From the NCBI GenBank assembly GCA_034359265.1, contig CP136890.1, positions 52,128,501 through 52,192,500 of the forward strand: a DNA stretch of 64,000 nt. Reading direction: 5' to 3'. The stretch comes from Canna indica. Taxonomy: Eukaryota; Streptophyta; Magnoliopsida; Zingiberales; Cannaceae. Shown here piece after piece: positions 11,652 through 23,490 of this stretch. Each line of letters begins with the position of its first letter. The first letter of the stretch is position 1. The position numbers and the translations under genes were made by a program. Under the pieces are notes generated by a model that was not told where the DNA came from, did no database searches, and worked only from the letters and a program-made list of their open reading frames with translations.

Positions 11652-13245
11652 ATGGAAGGAATGCCTATGGAAAATTCTGTCAATGTTCATCCTTTGCTTA
11701 TCAGAACAAACTATAAATATTGGAAGGCTAGGATGAGGGCTTTCATCAAAGCAATGGATGGCCGTTGTTGGGACTCTATAGAGATTGGCTACACTCCTCC
11801 AAACACTTGATGGGACTAAGCGCAAGCCAAATAACCAATACACAGAAGCAGAAATAGTTGCAGCAAACTATGATAATAAAGCCCTAAATGCTATCTTGAG
11901 TGGAATTGATCCTTCTCAATTTAAACTAATCTCTACTTGTACCTTGGCAAAGCAGACATGGGAAATTCTAGAAACAAATTATGAAGGATCCCTGACTCTT
12001 TGAAAGTCAAAAGTTAAAATCCTCTACACTAGATTTGAGAATCTGGATATGCGAGAAGATGAAAGCATACAAGACTTCCATGGGCATATCAAAGACCTCA
12101 TGAACAATGCTACCAACATTGGAGAGTCTTTCTTTGAAGACAAAGCAGTGAGGAAAGTTCTGAGATCCATGCCTACCAAGTTCGATATGAAAGCTGCTAC
12201 CATAAGTGAAGTTCATGACCTATCAAGTTATAATTATCTGAAAAATATTCTTACAAAGAAAAAAGGAAGAATCTTGCTTTCAAAGCTACTAAGGATGAGA
12301 TCAAGTCAGAAGATTGTTCTGAAGAGGAGATGGATTCTCTACTAGCTCTTATGACAAAAAAATTTAAGAGATTTCTGAGAGCTAAGAATAGGGTAAACTA
12401 GAACTCTAAGTCTAACTTGCAGTTCAAACAGCAGTTTCTACCGCCTGAGTCTGCGAGTTCCAGATCAAACTCCTCTACTATAGAGAATAGAAGAAGTCAG
12501 TCATCAGGACAAAAAGATGATCCCAAACAGATGTTCAAAGGCATTCAATGCTTTGAATGTGAAGGATTTGGACATGTAAGATCAGAACGTCCAAATCCTG
12601 ACTATGATGAAGAAACTGACTCAGAAGAGCATGAACAAGGCAACTTTAGAGCTTTCATAACCTACAATGATGACACAGTTAAGACTGTCGACATCTCCGA
12701 TGCAGATAATGATCACAGCAAAGTTCAATGCACACATAGTCTTGAGGATGCCTATCAAGAGATGTTTGACAAATGGGTTGAAGTGGCTAAACTTAACAAA
12801 TCTCCCAACGATCAGAACAAGCTTTTAGTTGAAGAAAATAAGACTCTTAAGGCAAGAGTTCAAACCCTTCAAAAATAGATTATTTAAAAAAAAACAAAGA
12901 GTCTAAGTTAATTTCTGAACTTGAAAAGGTAAAGAAGGAAGTTAGAATGATGAATTCTACAAGTACTCTTAACAAAATCTTGAGTGCAAGAAAAAGTCCT
13001 TCTAATCACAAGGGACTTGGATACACTAGTTCATGCCAATTGAAACCCCGATCTCAACTACCTACTCAACCAAGGAACTTTCATAGAGGCTCTTCAAGTA
13101 ATCAAAAGCCTACTATAGGAAAGGGAGGTAGGACGCTCATATGCTACTATTGCAGGTGCAGAGGACACATTATTGCAAATTGCTTCAAGCTGAGGAGAAA
13201 GAATCACATAAATTACCCAAGGCAAAAGATTAAGCAAATCTGGGT
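11652..13245 (+). pseudogene. Copia-1 gag (frameshifted)
   Basis: Encodes the capsid/nucleocapsid polyprotein of a copia element. It starts at ATG 11652 with MEGMPMENSVNVHPLLIRTN and YKYWKARMRAFIKAMD, a typical copia Gag N-terminus. The frame shifts near 11805 (continuing in AEIVAANYDNKALNAILSGI), has a stop at 12001 and shifts again near 12290. Zinc knuckle 1 (12549-12593) reads CFECEGFGHVRSERP: the final Cys is Arg. Zinc knuckle 2 (12141 codons on, at 13141-13185) CYYCRCRGHIIANC is intact, followed by QIWVRN. A Lys/Glu-rich segment lies between. Non-functional. Confidence 0.85.
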
Positions 13246-13290
13246 AAGAAATATTGATTTTATGTCAAACTATTACAAATCACATAAATA
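13246..13290 (+). other. Junction between Copia-1 gag and element E; protease missing
   Basis: After the WVRN motif, about 45 bp carry no protease signature before element E begins at 13291. Copia-1 resumes at 26952 already within the segment preceding the zinc-binding HxxxC domain of integrase. The flanks (aaata versus aatgg) are not a clear duplication, so the insertion was accompanied or followed by a deletion. Confidence 0.6.
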
Positions 13291-14764
13291 TGTCATGACT
13301 ACTCGGATAGTGTGAGGTTCAATCTATAGGGATCGAACGCCCTTCGGTGATTAGTTACATGCAACTAAGTCCCTTGGTTACAACGTCCCAAAGTCGGCTA
13401 GGGTACAGAAGAAGTGTCAAACCCTAATACTGATTCATATGTATTCCACCGGCCAAGATGTCATCTCAATAATGAAACGTCAAAAATATCTTCCCGACTT
13501 TCATGTCTACTCTGGCCAGATATTCTCGAGTCAACACTTGTAGGGACACATAGGACATTATCTCCTCTCAACAGGAGTAACTAATTCCATGTTGGTTGCT
13601 CACCTACCTTCATGAATGCTTCCTCATGCCGAGTAATACTCGACACATGACGCTGAGGGCCATGTAGGGATAGAACCAAAGCAATGGGTCATCACTCACA
13701 AGGTAAGCATGACAACCTCAAGTCCAAGGACTGCTTGCAACTACTATCACACAAGAAACATCCTATTGACACTCATATAAGGATTCCATTATGTGTTTCT
13801 CGTGTAGGTCCGTTCAACGAACTCATTCCTTAATGAGCACCTGCACTTGTACATTAATGATGGCTCATAGGTAACTGTGATATCAGCTATCCCTTATCGT
13901 ATAAGGGATGTACCAAGTGCACCAGTTTATCCGAAATCATCAATCCCCTAATTGGTGATCCCATAACTGGGAACATTTAGAACAAGGGCATCTGGATTCC
14001 AAGTCTCATTGGCATGATCTCATCATGACCTTGGAATCAATTGTTCGGGTTCATGAGGTTCATCACAATCTAACATATACAAATATAGATGCAACATATG
14101 ATGAAAAGTTGCCTCATATTATTCATTAACCAAAAAATAGTTCCCTACACATTAACATCTGGTTGGCTCATTGGCACTATTTCATTCAGAGGTATCTTCA
14201 CCTTTTCTCATTCATTACCTTGGAATCAATTGTTCGGGTTCATGGGGTTCATCACAATCTAACATATACAAATATAGATGCAGCATATGATGAAAAGTTC
14301 CCTCATATTATTCATTAACCAAAAAATAGTTCCCTACACATTAACATCTGATTGGCTCATTGGCACTATTTCATTCAGAGGTATCTTCACCTTTTCTCAT
14401 TCATTACGGTGTTTTCTCATCCTCTCTCCTTCCCTCTTTGGTGTCCGGTTCTTGGTGGAAGGGCCGACCTTGGCTTGGTGGATTTCGGGATTGAGAAAGC
14501 CTCTCTGTTGAGCCACAACGAGCCCCGGTGTTCGTTACCCCTATTGTTGTGTGGTGCTTGGTGTGGACTATCGTTGGAGTAAGTGCACGTGTGCATCTCA
14601 AGACGGGGATAAGATTAGTCATACCAACCCCGGTTTGAGGTATACCTTCCCCTTCTTCTCCGATGTTGAATTCCTTAATATTGCTAAAGTAGATCGTTGT
14701 TTTTGGGATGGTTTGAAGTTTTTAAATTGCTATTTCTGTTGCATTTCTTATTCCCATCCCAACA
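13291..14764 (+). mobile_element. Element E 5' LTR, first ~890 bp inverted
   Basis: 13291 to about 14182 is the reverse complement of 20117 to about 21002 in the 3' LTR: ggttcaatctatagggatcg at 13317 against its inverted copy near 20975. From about 14190 to the end it runs in the same direction as the 3' LTR (26565-26951), ending catcccaaca. The ~1.2-kb LTR middle is missing. So the start of the LTR was inverted in place with loss of the middle. No primer site is preserved after 14764. Confidence 0.8.
14030..14407 (+). repeat. 189-bp tandem duplication in the element E 5' LTR
   Basis: 14030-14218 and 14219-14407 are near-identical head-to-tail copies (start cttggaatcaattgttcgg). The duplication spans the inversion junction at ~14185, so it arose after the inversion. 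Confidence 0.92.
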
Positions 14765-15480
14765 ATATTGAGTCTGAATGGCTAAGATATTTAAAAGACC
14801 GGTCACGCCTTCCATTGTTGTGAAGGATAAGTGTGTCTATTGTCACAAACACGTTGCACCTCATATGACACATATCCCTTTTGTGTCTCTGCTACCGGCT
14901 TGAGCATGACTTACCTTGTTGAGCTACAGTCAAGGGTGATTGTTTTCTCGCTAGGGCATATGAATGATGGGTCCGACTCAACTAGGGCTCCTTGGTTTGT
15001 GGTGCACGACTTGGTTGCCCTAGAGGCGAAACTTATGGAACTCACACAGTGATGTGATCGGTAAAGAGTTACCTACCCATGGACCTATTAGGGTTTGTCG
15101 TGTTACATGCGAGACCCAATTCAGTAGGAGAAGTGGGATTCTATTTTCCCCTAAGGAAGTCTACGAACGAGGCTTCCCGCTTCCAAACCAGAGGGTATTA
15201 TGGAACCGCGAAAATTAGTGGGAGACATGATTAATTAAAAGACCTCAATAAACATGCATGTAGAATATTTGCTTATTCTTGTCTTTATTTTATTTGTAGC
15301 ATATCTTGTCACCTTTACCGTCGTTAGATTTCTTCATCAATGAAAATAAATTAACTGGACCTAATTACATCGATTGGATGCAAAATTTGAGGATTGTTCT
15401 CATTTATGAGAATCTGTCTCACATTCTTGAACAAAAGGAGTTTTGTCACCACTTTCTGAGAAAATGAGTTTGTCGAGGAA
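14765..15480 (+). pseudogene. Element E leader and start of gag
   Basis: Mostly untranslated leader, then a copia gag N-terminus near 15335-15445 reading NENKLTGPNYIDWMQNLRIV and LIYENLSHILEQKEF. This matches the Gag start of common copia elements and the fragment at 36100. It is cut short: the remainder of gag, protease and integrase are absent. The sequence from 15480 to 15703 is degenerate and unassigned. Confidence 0.6.
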
Positions 15481-16429
15481 AGTGGGAGTGAAAGATATGT
15501 TGAACTTGGTGAAGTTCAGCAACCACGAATAAAATCGCAACTACTAGTGGAAAGTTCAGAGGTTAAACCAATCCATGTAATTTTTACTTCCCATCACTCT
15601 TCTAGGAAACTACGTAGACTGCTTGAGTGATGATATCTAGCCATAGGGTATGACCTAGATTTAGGCAATCCACGATCTCTTATTGGTCAAATGTGTTTAC
15701 ACCATGCTGTTAGGGACTCTTCGATTTGCCCGAGCAACGACGGACCATGGCGGAATATTCACTACATGTTTGTAATTATATTTTTGTGTCCATATAATTT
15801 TGGCTTTTATTATAGTTCGTACTTATAAAATCTCTTGTGCGATCCTCGAGGGCCTACGGTAAGAGTTTGATGCATTTCGAGGTCATTCGGTGCTTGGTGC
15901 ATGCGCTATGGCTAAGCGGGGCAATTTTCCTGCATTCGTCATGGTCGTGGCCATGGAAAATCACCATCTCGCATGGCCACGATTTTGTCATGCTCCTCAT
16001 GCTTTTGGGAATGTTGGGGGTGGCACTTGGGGGTTAGGGGTCTCATGTATAATGTAGGAGAGCGTTGGCAAACAAAGTGGTTGCCTTGGGCGGAGACAAA
16101 CGAGCGATCCATATGGGCGGAGGCAAACAAAGTCGATCTTCGCCCAAGACAATTTGCGGAGCTCGTCCTACACTCAATTTTATGTTTTCTTGCGTCCATA
16201 TTCCTGTAATTATTATTTTACTTTATGCCTTCAATACCAATCGACCAACATGGCCTTTTGGGGGTGTGGATATGGAGCGCAAGGTTGGCACATGGATAAC
16301 CGCATGCCCCGCGATGTTAAGTCAAGAAGCCCAATTCAGGACGGATTAGGGATGATAGGCTTATCCCTTGCACGGGATGCAAGGGTGCCGCATGGGCTCT
16401 TTCACACAAAACAATTGGCCTGTAATAGT

Positions 16430-16441
16430 TGGTATCAGAGC
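16430..16441 (+). other. Primer-binding site of the 3-kb element
   Basis: tggtatcagagc two bases after the LTR 1 edge; complementary to initiator tRNA-Met. Confidence 0.88.
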
Positions 16442-16599
16442 CAAAATTGCAAGCCTCCAAGTGTGGGAGCCCTCGATGTGGGTATAGTCGACGTGCATTT
16501 TGTCTATGGTGCTTGAGGTGCTAATGCAGTGAAACCAGTCGATGGATATTCTGACTGTGGTATTCGAGGAGGCAAGCATTTAATGATCAATGCGAAGAT

Positions 16600-17145
16600 T
16601 GTGACTTTTGCGCAGGGCAGATGGGCCCCTAAGACACAAAGTCGCTTGCACCCAAAGCAGATGTCTCTTAAGTCATGTGCTGGAGCAGATCTCTCATAAG
16701 ACGCACTGTGGTGCATAGAGTAGACTCACTCATACGACGCAAAGTCCTACACAGAGCAGATCTCTAGTAAGACACAAGGATGGTGCGCAGGGCGAAGTTC
16801 TCTAAGACGCAATGCAGAGCCGATGGCTCGTGAGTCGCCAAGGATTATGGGCAGGGCGGATGTCCCCTAAGATGCAGCGCAGAGCTGATGGCTTATGAGT
16901 CACCAAGTTTGTGCACAGGGCGTATGAACCCTAAGACACAGCGCATAGCAGATGGCTCGTGAGTTGCCAAGTTTGTGCGCAGGGTTGATGACCCCTAAGA
17001 TGTAGCACAGAGCAGATGGTTCGTGAGTCGCCAAGTTGGTGCGCAGGGCTGATGTCCCCTAAGTCGCAAGGTTGGTGCGCAAGGCAAGATGGCCTCTAAG
17101 ATGCAAGATTTATGTGCAGAGAAAATGGCTTTTAAGATGCAAGAT
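16600..17145 (+). repeat. 64-65-bp tandem repeats inside the 3-kb element
   Basis: Clear unit starts (gatggctcgtgagtcgcc or variants) at 16822, 16887, 16951 and 17015; each contains cagggc-gatg-cccctaaga phrases. Partial, more diverged units extend from about 16600 and to about 17145. The unit does not code for a uniform peptide. Confidence 0.85.
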
Positions 17146-17273
17146 TAACACATCCGAACCAAGCACTAGTGAAGAACAGGTGTGGTGAGGCAGCAATGCT
17201 CTTATTGTGGAGAGTCGGTGGATGTTGTGACCCAGTTGGAGAAAATCCCTCAAGTCGTGGTTTGAGGAGCAGC

Positions 17274-17440
17274 GTAAGACTTGAAGCTCGTTGATATGGG
17301 CTCGGAGGAGGGCGCCATGACCTTTGGGGTGGGGGGCGAGTGAGCAAGCAGTGATCCGTAAGACTTGAAGCTCATTGAGATGGGCTCGGAGGAGGGCACC
17401 ATGACTCCTGTGGGGGGCGAGTGAGCAAGCAATGATCGGA
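17274..17440 (+). repeat. 84-bp direct repeat, two copies
   Basis: gtaagacttgaagctc occurs at 17274 and 17358, each followed by gatatgggctcggaggaggg-like sequence and ggggggcgagtgagcaagca. A looser duplication (gctcaacga-gctcgt) follows at about 17575 and 17686. Confidence 0.85.
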
Positions 17441-17784
17441 TCAAGGTGGCGATGGAGGCAATGCTCCAGTGTGGTGCGACCACGAAACTACTCATCACTT
17501 GGGTGTTGAACAACGACACCCATATGTTATTCGAGACGAGCGTTGCTCGTATGCTCATCAAGTCCGCGAGTGTTGCTCAACGACGCTCGTGTGCCCCGCA
17601 AAGTCTAGGACCCTCATAGCCCAGCAACAACGAGACTTGGTGAACCAAGTAGCTATTTCTCGGTGTCCATCCAAGCGAGCATTGCTCAACGATGCTCGTT
17701 TGCTCCACAAGACTGTGACTTTCATTGCCCAACAATAACGAGTTTGGGAATCTCAAAGCCCTTTCTCGCAACAACAGGAAATGA

Positions 17785-17998
17785 TGAAACTCAACGATGT
17801 TCCAAGTAGTCATTTCCTAGTGGCGGACTTCACGGCGAAACTCGACATGTTGCAGCCCCACTGCAGCGTGTCGTTACTCAGGCGGTGTTCCCTTCGACTA
17901 CTTATGAAGAATTCACTTCAGCAATTGCAGCCTATGCAGAAAGGCGGTGCGGCCGAGACGAGTTCGACGAGGACATCGAAGCTTGAAGTGGGGGAGGA
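17785..17998 (+). pseudogene. Coding-like 3' tail of the 3-kb element
   Basis: Codon-like composition, no clear family. Fragments such as DFTAKLDMLQ and, in another frame, an Ala/Glu-rich tail just before the purine tract could be the end of an ancestral gag. I cannot assign it. Confidence 0.25.
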
Positions 17999-18727
17999 TG
18001 TTAAGGAATTTTTGATTTGCCCGAGCAATGACGGATCATGGCGGAATGTTCCCTACATGTTTGTAAATATGTTTTCGTGTCCATGTAATTTTCTCTTTTA
18101 TTATAGTTCATACTTGTAAAATCTCTGGTGCAGTCCCCGAGGGCCCATAGTATGAGTTGGATGCATTTCGAGATCATTCGACGCTTGGTGCATGTGCTAC
18201 GGCTAACCGGAGCAATTTTCCCACATTTGTCATGGTCATAGCCATGGAAAATCACCATCTCGCATGGCCACGATTTTGTCATGCTCCTCGTGCGTTTGGG
18301 AACCTTGGGGGGTGGCACTTGGGGGTTAAGGGTCTCATGTATAATGTAGGAGAGTGTTGGCAAACAAAGCGGTTGCCTTGGGCGGAGATGAACGAGCGGC
18401 CCATATGGGCATGCGACCAGTCGATCTTCGCCCAAGATAATTTACGGAGCTCGTCCTACACTCAATTTTATGTTTTCTTGTGTCCATAGTCCTGTAATTG
18501 TTGTTTTACTTTACGCCTTCAATACAATTTGGCCAACATGGTCTTTTGGGGGCGCGGATATGAAGCACGAGCTTGGCACGTGGACCAACGCATGCCTCGC
18601 GATGTTAAGTCGGGAAGCCCAATTTGAAATGAATTAGGGATGATGGGCTTATCCCTTGCACGGGATGCAAGGGTGCCACACGGGTTCTTCCGCACAAAAT
18701 AATTAGCCCGTGATAATGCGGTGGCAT

Positions 18728-20100
18728 TATGCAAATCCAAACTGGACTCAAACCAAGTATGGACTTTAGTTGACCGGCTCAAAAAGGATAACTCCTATAG
18801 AGTGTAGGTGGATCTTTAGGAAAGATCTAAGCAACTGGCAAGGTGTGGACCTATAAGACCAAACTGGCTGTGAATGAGATCTAACCTAGGCAATAGGTTG
18901 TTTGCAATAAGACATTCTCACTAGTTCCAACACTCAAGACCATCAGGATATTACGAGCCATCAGTGCATACTATGAATACGAGATCTGACTAGTGGGTAT
19001 CTAAATCGTGTTCTTCTGTTATAAAGAAGTCTATATGACATAGCCAGACGAGTTCGGATCCTCGGTTGGACCTAGTAAGGTATGTGAGCTGCATAGGTCC
19101 ATTTATGGACTACAGCTAGAATCGAAGAGTTGAAACGTCCGTTTTGATGAGATAGTCAAAAGGGTTTTGATTTTATCAAAAATGTGGATGAACCTTGTGT
19201 AGACAAGGTGATTAGTTGGACTATAGTCATATTGTATGACATACTTGTTGAAAAAGCATTCTCATGCTCCTATTATTTCCCATACTAATTCGCTATGGTA
19301 CATCTGGGAAAGACCTCCTATATACTTGATATTAGGATCTATATGGATAGGTCCGAAAGGATGCGTGGTTTACCCCAACCCATGTATGTTGATATAGTGC
19401 TAAAAGAGTTTTAGCATCGAAGGAAGTAAAAAAGAGGTTACTTGCCTAAGAGTCATTGCATTAGTCTTTCTAAGACGATGTCTGCTAAGACACCTGAGGA
19501 GAGACAAAAGATGAGTTAGATTTATTATGCTTCGGCAGTGGGATCCATCATAAAATGCTTTGCACTTGGCTTGATATTGCTTATACCTTAGAGGTATCTA
19601 GCAGATTTCGTGCAAAACCTTGGAGAATAGCATTGAAAAGCAAATGGAGAACTCTCTCAAGTACTTGAGAAGGATGAGAGACGAACTATACGACAGTGAA
19701 ACTATATGATGGTATGAGGATACCGTTAATGGTGGTGCAATAAGCTAGAAAGTTTTCCTAGTTGGGTACTGTAGCCGGTAAGGTGACTAAGGCTTTGTGC
19801 TTTGCTACTTACTTAGCCGCTTAGGATAGCATTAGATAAAGGAGTTTATCATTTTGTGGGAGTTATTCCTTAGGTTGCCAGCTCAGCATCGGTATTGTAT
19901 GACAATACTATAGGACTGTTGCTCAAAGTTAAGGAACTAAGATCCCATGAAGATCTTTGCTTTTCTTAAAAGGCAGTATCACCTCTTTGTTGGAAAGAGG
20001 TGGTGACTGAAAGACATTGATGTAGATTAAACTGATTACCACAATAGCAGTTTCGATCACCACTGAAATTTGGTATATAGATACTAGGATGATTGGCTAA
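18728..20100 (+). pseudogene. Element E reverse transcriptase/RNase H remnant
   Basis: Heavily decayed copia pol. Legible pieces across frames include QVWTL(V)D near 18750, W(I)FRKDL near 18810, a DVKTAFLNG-like region around 19010-19030 (degraded), YADDI-like sequence near 19240, and TPEERQKMS near 19490 followed by the ASAVGSIM-like segment. RNase H traces continue to about 20040, with the HI..R..H-like end near 20010. Many stops and frameshifts. It ends at a purine stretch (gtgagagat) before the 3' LTR at 20117. Identification rests on the order of these pieces, typical of copia. Confidence 0.6.
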
Positions 20101-22202
20101 AGTGCAAGTGAGAGATTGAAAGGAATAGTGCTCTTTAGCCAATCACATGTCGATGTGTTTAGGGACTATTCAAGGGTAATCAACTTAATGCGGCAACTTT
20201 TTCATCATATGCTGAAGATTGTGATGAACCCCATGAACCCGGACAAATGATTTCGAGGCCATGATGAGATTATACCAGTGAGACTTGGAATTCAGATGCC
20301 CGTGTTCTAAATGTTCCTAGTCGTAGGATCACCAATTAGGGGATCGGTGATTCTGGATAGACTAGTGCACTTGGTACATGCCCTATACGATAAGGGGTAG
20401 CTGATCTCACAGTTAGCTATGGGTCGTCATTAATGTACAAGTGCAGGTGCTCATTAGGGAATAAGTTCACTGAACGGACCTGCACGAGGAACACAAAATG
20501 GAATTCATAGATGAGTGTCAATAGGATGTTCCTCGGGTGATAGTAGGTGCAAGTAGTCATTGGACCTGAGGTTGTCATGGTTACCTTGTGAGTGATGACC
20601 CATTGCTTTGGTTCTATCCCTATGTGGCCCTCAGTGCCATGTGCTGGGTATTACTAGGCATGAGGAAGCATTCATGGAGGTAGGTGAGCAACCAACATGG
20701 AATCGGTTACTCCTAGTGAGAGGAGATAATGTCCCATGTGTCCTTGCAAGTGTCGACTCGGGAATCTCTGGCCAGAGTAGACATGAATGTTAAGAAGATG
20801 TTTCCGATGTTTTATTATTGAAACGACATCTTGGCGGGTGTAATAAATATGAATCGGTATTAGGGTTTGACACTTCTTCCGTACCCTACCCGACTTCGGG
20901 ACATTATAATCGAGGGATTTAGTTGCACGCGTAACTAATCACCGAAGGGCGTTCGATCCTTGTAGATTGAACCTCACATTATCCGGGTAGTCATGACATG
21001 TTGCTAGATGTCAATCTTGACTTGTGAGTGTAGTCTCTCATGACTACACTAAAGGGGTTTGGTGGTGGCTCGTAAGATTCGAATAAAAGTCATTCTATCA
21101 GATCCAACTCTCCGTTATGCACAACTCACTGTTGGCTTAGTGTGGGGCCCAATGACACACAACAAGCTAACCTCGTAACAGACCATATGAGATAAAGTGT
21201 GAATGCAGCCCTATATGTCTACTAGCATGGACATGCTGCAACTCAATCACAGATCTCAATTATGGACATGCACTACTAGAATATTAGCTATCAGCCACGG
21301 GGCTCACTGACGGCCGCCTGGGCCATCAGAACCATTCACGGCTTTTCGACGGCCGAATGGGCCATGGCTGATGTAACCCAATCAGTCGCGACTCTTATAC
21401 GACCGCCCAACGCCGTCGCTCATAGGTGATGGCATGCACGGGATGCGAAATGAAATAACCTAGTAGCGACGGCTTAGCGAAGGGCCAAAGGGCCATCCGT
21501 GATAAAAGTAAGTAATTAGCCACGGTCAGAAGCAGCCGTCACTTATTAATTGATGGCACGATCACGGTGTGAAAATAAAAATACGTCACCGACGGCTGAC
21601 AGAGGGCTTCGCGACCGTCGATGAAACTATTATTAATTTTCCACAGTTTACCAACTGTCGAGGGGCTGGCGGTGCAAAACCTTTTTATTTGCGTTCGCGC
21701 CCGACCCTTCCTCTTTCCCCCGTTGTCATGTCTCTCCGCCAATCGTCGCCACTACCTTCTCTACCAATTTATCACCGTTGATCGTCGCCATCGAGACGCT
21801 GCCCTCGCCTTCACTGCCTGCTCCCTCGCCCGCACCGCCGCTGGCCGGCCTGCTCCCTCACCGTCGCCACCGATCCCTCTCCCCTCTCCGCTGCCACCAA
21901 GTGAGTTCGATCCCCTCTCCCCTCCCCGGGCCGGCGCCGACCAATATTTTTTATTTTTTATTTTTTTAATTAGTGTTTAATTTGGTTTATTTACTGTTAA
22001 TTAGTGTTAATTACTGTAATTAGTTAATGTTAGGATTAATTTTAAATTTAATTAGTAAATTACTGTTATTTTTTTTAATTAGATTAATTAGTTTTAAATT
22101 AGATTTAATTACTGTTAATTATTGTTAATTATTTGTTAATTAGATTTAATTAGGGTAGAATAAATGTTAGGGTTAATTTTAGTTCATTGAAATTACAATT
22201 CT

Positions 22203-22390
22203 GAAATCGTCCACTTTGGACTCGCGACCAAATTGTCCATGGTGGACTCGCGCCGGAATCATCCACAATGGATGGACTCGCGCACGCCAGAATCATCCAC
22301 TCTAGACTCGTGGCCAAACCATCCACGGTAGACTCATGCCGGAATCGTCCACTTTGGACGCGCGGAATCGTCTGTTGTGGAATCGCATCG
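22203..22390 (+). repeat. CACTA-1 ~26-bp CpG-rich repeat array
   Basis: About seven diverged units of form ggactcgcgccggaatcatc/cac. The same array, better preserved, is in CACTA-2 at 58814-59037, also a few hundred bp upstream of the fold-back. Confidence 0.85.
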
Positions 22391-22578
22391 GCATCCACAA
22401 ATTTAGAACAAAATCAAGACGACTTGATACGTTTCACATACGCATCGAATAGTCAAGTTTTAATTTTGCAAGACCTTAGATCCATTCCGGGGTTGTATGT
22501 TTGTGTAAACAAAATAAATGATCTTTTTTACGACGTACAACCTTTGAATTGTCCCTAGTTGGACAATTTATGAACATA

Positions 22579-22764
22579 GTTATTTATATTGCACTTAGTT
22601 TATTTCTTTTAGTCATTATTCATTTTTAAAATTTGGCTTCTATCTCCCTTGTTCTCCAATATGCGCCCAGATGATATGCGTATTTAGAGAACTGTATGGA
22701 GATGCTGCCGAAATTTAGAATGAAGTTAATGACTAAAAGATATTCTAAGTGCAATATAAATAAC
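22579..22764 (+). ncRNA. CACTA-1 long fold-back upstream of tnpD
   Basis: Left arm gttatttatattgcacttag... pairs with right arm ...ctaagtgcaatataaataac; further in, tcttttagtcatta pairs with taatgactaaaaga. The apex is atgcgcccagatgatatgcg. It ends 74 nt before the tnpD ATG (22839). Equivalent to the fold-backs at 56323 and 59237. Whether it is processed or is purely a transcript or DNA structure is unknown. Confidence 0.7.
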
Positions 22765-22838
22765 ATGAATCCCGAATAGAATAGGACCATCCCACCTAAA
22801 GACATTACCTAAAGATGATACCAACTTTTTGATAGAAC

Positions 22839-23490
22839 ATGTCGGGCGGTCGAAGTTGGATGTACCGACGAATTCATCGTGGAGTTGTAATGGATGAATT
22901 TCAAGTATGCGTAACTTTATAAATTTTGCCCGCTCGAATAAAAAATTCCTTAGTGGTGATAAAATTCGATGTCCGTGCCGGAAATATTCGAACAGAAGAT
23001 TTTTGGATTGGGAAACTATCATAATGCATCTGTATACAAAAGGATTCACACCAAGATATTTTCTATGAATTTGTCATGTTGGAGTCACATAAAGTCGGGA
23101 CATCGAGCAATCATGTTGTCCAAACTCATGGTGAACCTTCTTCTACTAGTGTTTCTTCTACCAATCCACCTAATCCTTATAGAATAATGATTCTGGATAG
23201 TCTTGGAGGACAATTCCATTTAAATGATAATGTTGAGTCAGTTATTAAGACGGTAGTACCATTAGATACTATGACAGTTGAAGTCACTGAAGAACAACCC
23301 GCGATACAGATTGAATTGCCGAATAAAGAGGCTGTAGAATTTTACGAGATGTTGAAAGCTGCCGATGAACCTTTGTATGAGAATTGTCCTAATTATACAA
23401 GATTTTTGACAATGACACAACTCTTGAACATCAAGTCTAATTGTAATATCAGCGGGGTTGCGTTTGATCGGATTGCCGTCCATCCCCCCA
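22839..23490 (+). pseudogene. CACTA-1 tnpD, N-terminal remnant
   Basis: Corresponds to roughly the first 220 residues of the CACTA-2 transposase. It starts ATG 22839 (MSGGRSWMYRR), breaks at an early stop near 22918, and later runs clean from about 23090 (MILDSLGGQFHLNDNVES) through FYEMLKAADEPLYENC and QLLNIKSNCNISGVAFDRIA. After that the match to transposase ends and the sequence passes directly into the Pro-rich start of the second gene: an internal deletion of about 2.8 kb relative to CACTA-2. No catalytic region remains. Confidence 0.85.

Larger units (their letters stand above)
15708..18715 (+). mobile_element. 3-kb non-autonomous LTR retrotransposon (LARD/TRIM-like)
   Basis: LTR 1 is 15708-16427 (720 bp, begins tgttaggg) and LTR 2 is 17999-18715 (717 bp, begins tgttaagg). 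A tRNA-Met primer site follows LTR 1 at 16430, and a purine tract agtgggggagga precedes LTR 2 (17987-17998). Flanks catgc (15703-15707) and aatgc (18715-18719 region) suggest a target duplication with one change. LTRs end in ata rather than ca. The 1.57-kb interior has no recognisable gag or pol; it is dominated by tandem repeats. It would depend on another element's proteins. Confidence 0.85.

Noticed and set aside
21621..21980. 119-codon Pro/Arg-rich frame in CACTA-1
   Set aside because: It is the GC-rich 5' exon region; the corresponding CACTA-2 region (58400-58520) does not conserve the frame, so it is probably untranslated.
22579..22764. Fold-backs as copies of rice miR820
   Set aside because: I see no segment resembling the miR820 mature sequence. 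Only the analogy of a CACTA-borne hairpin is kept.
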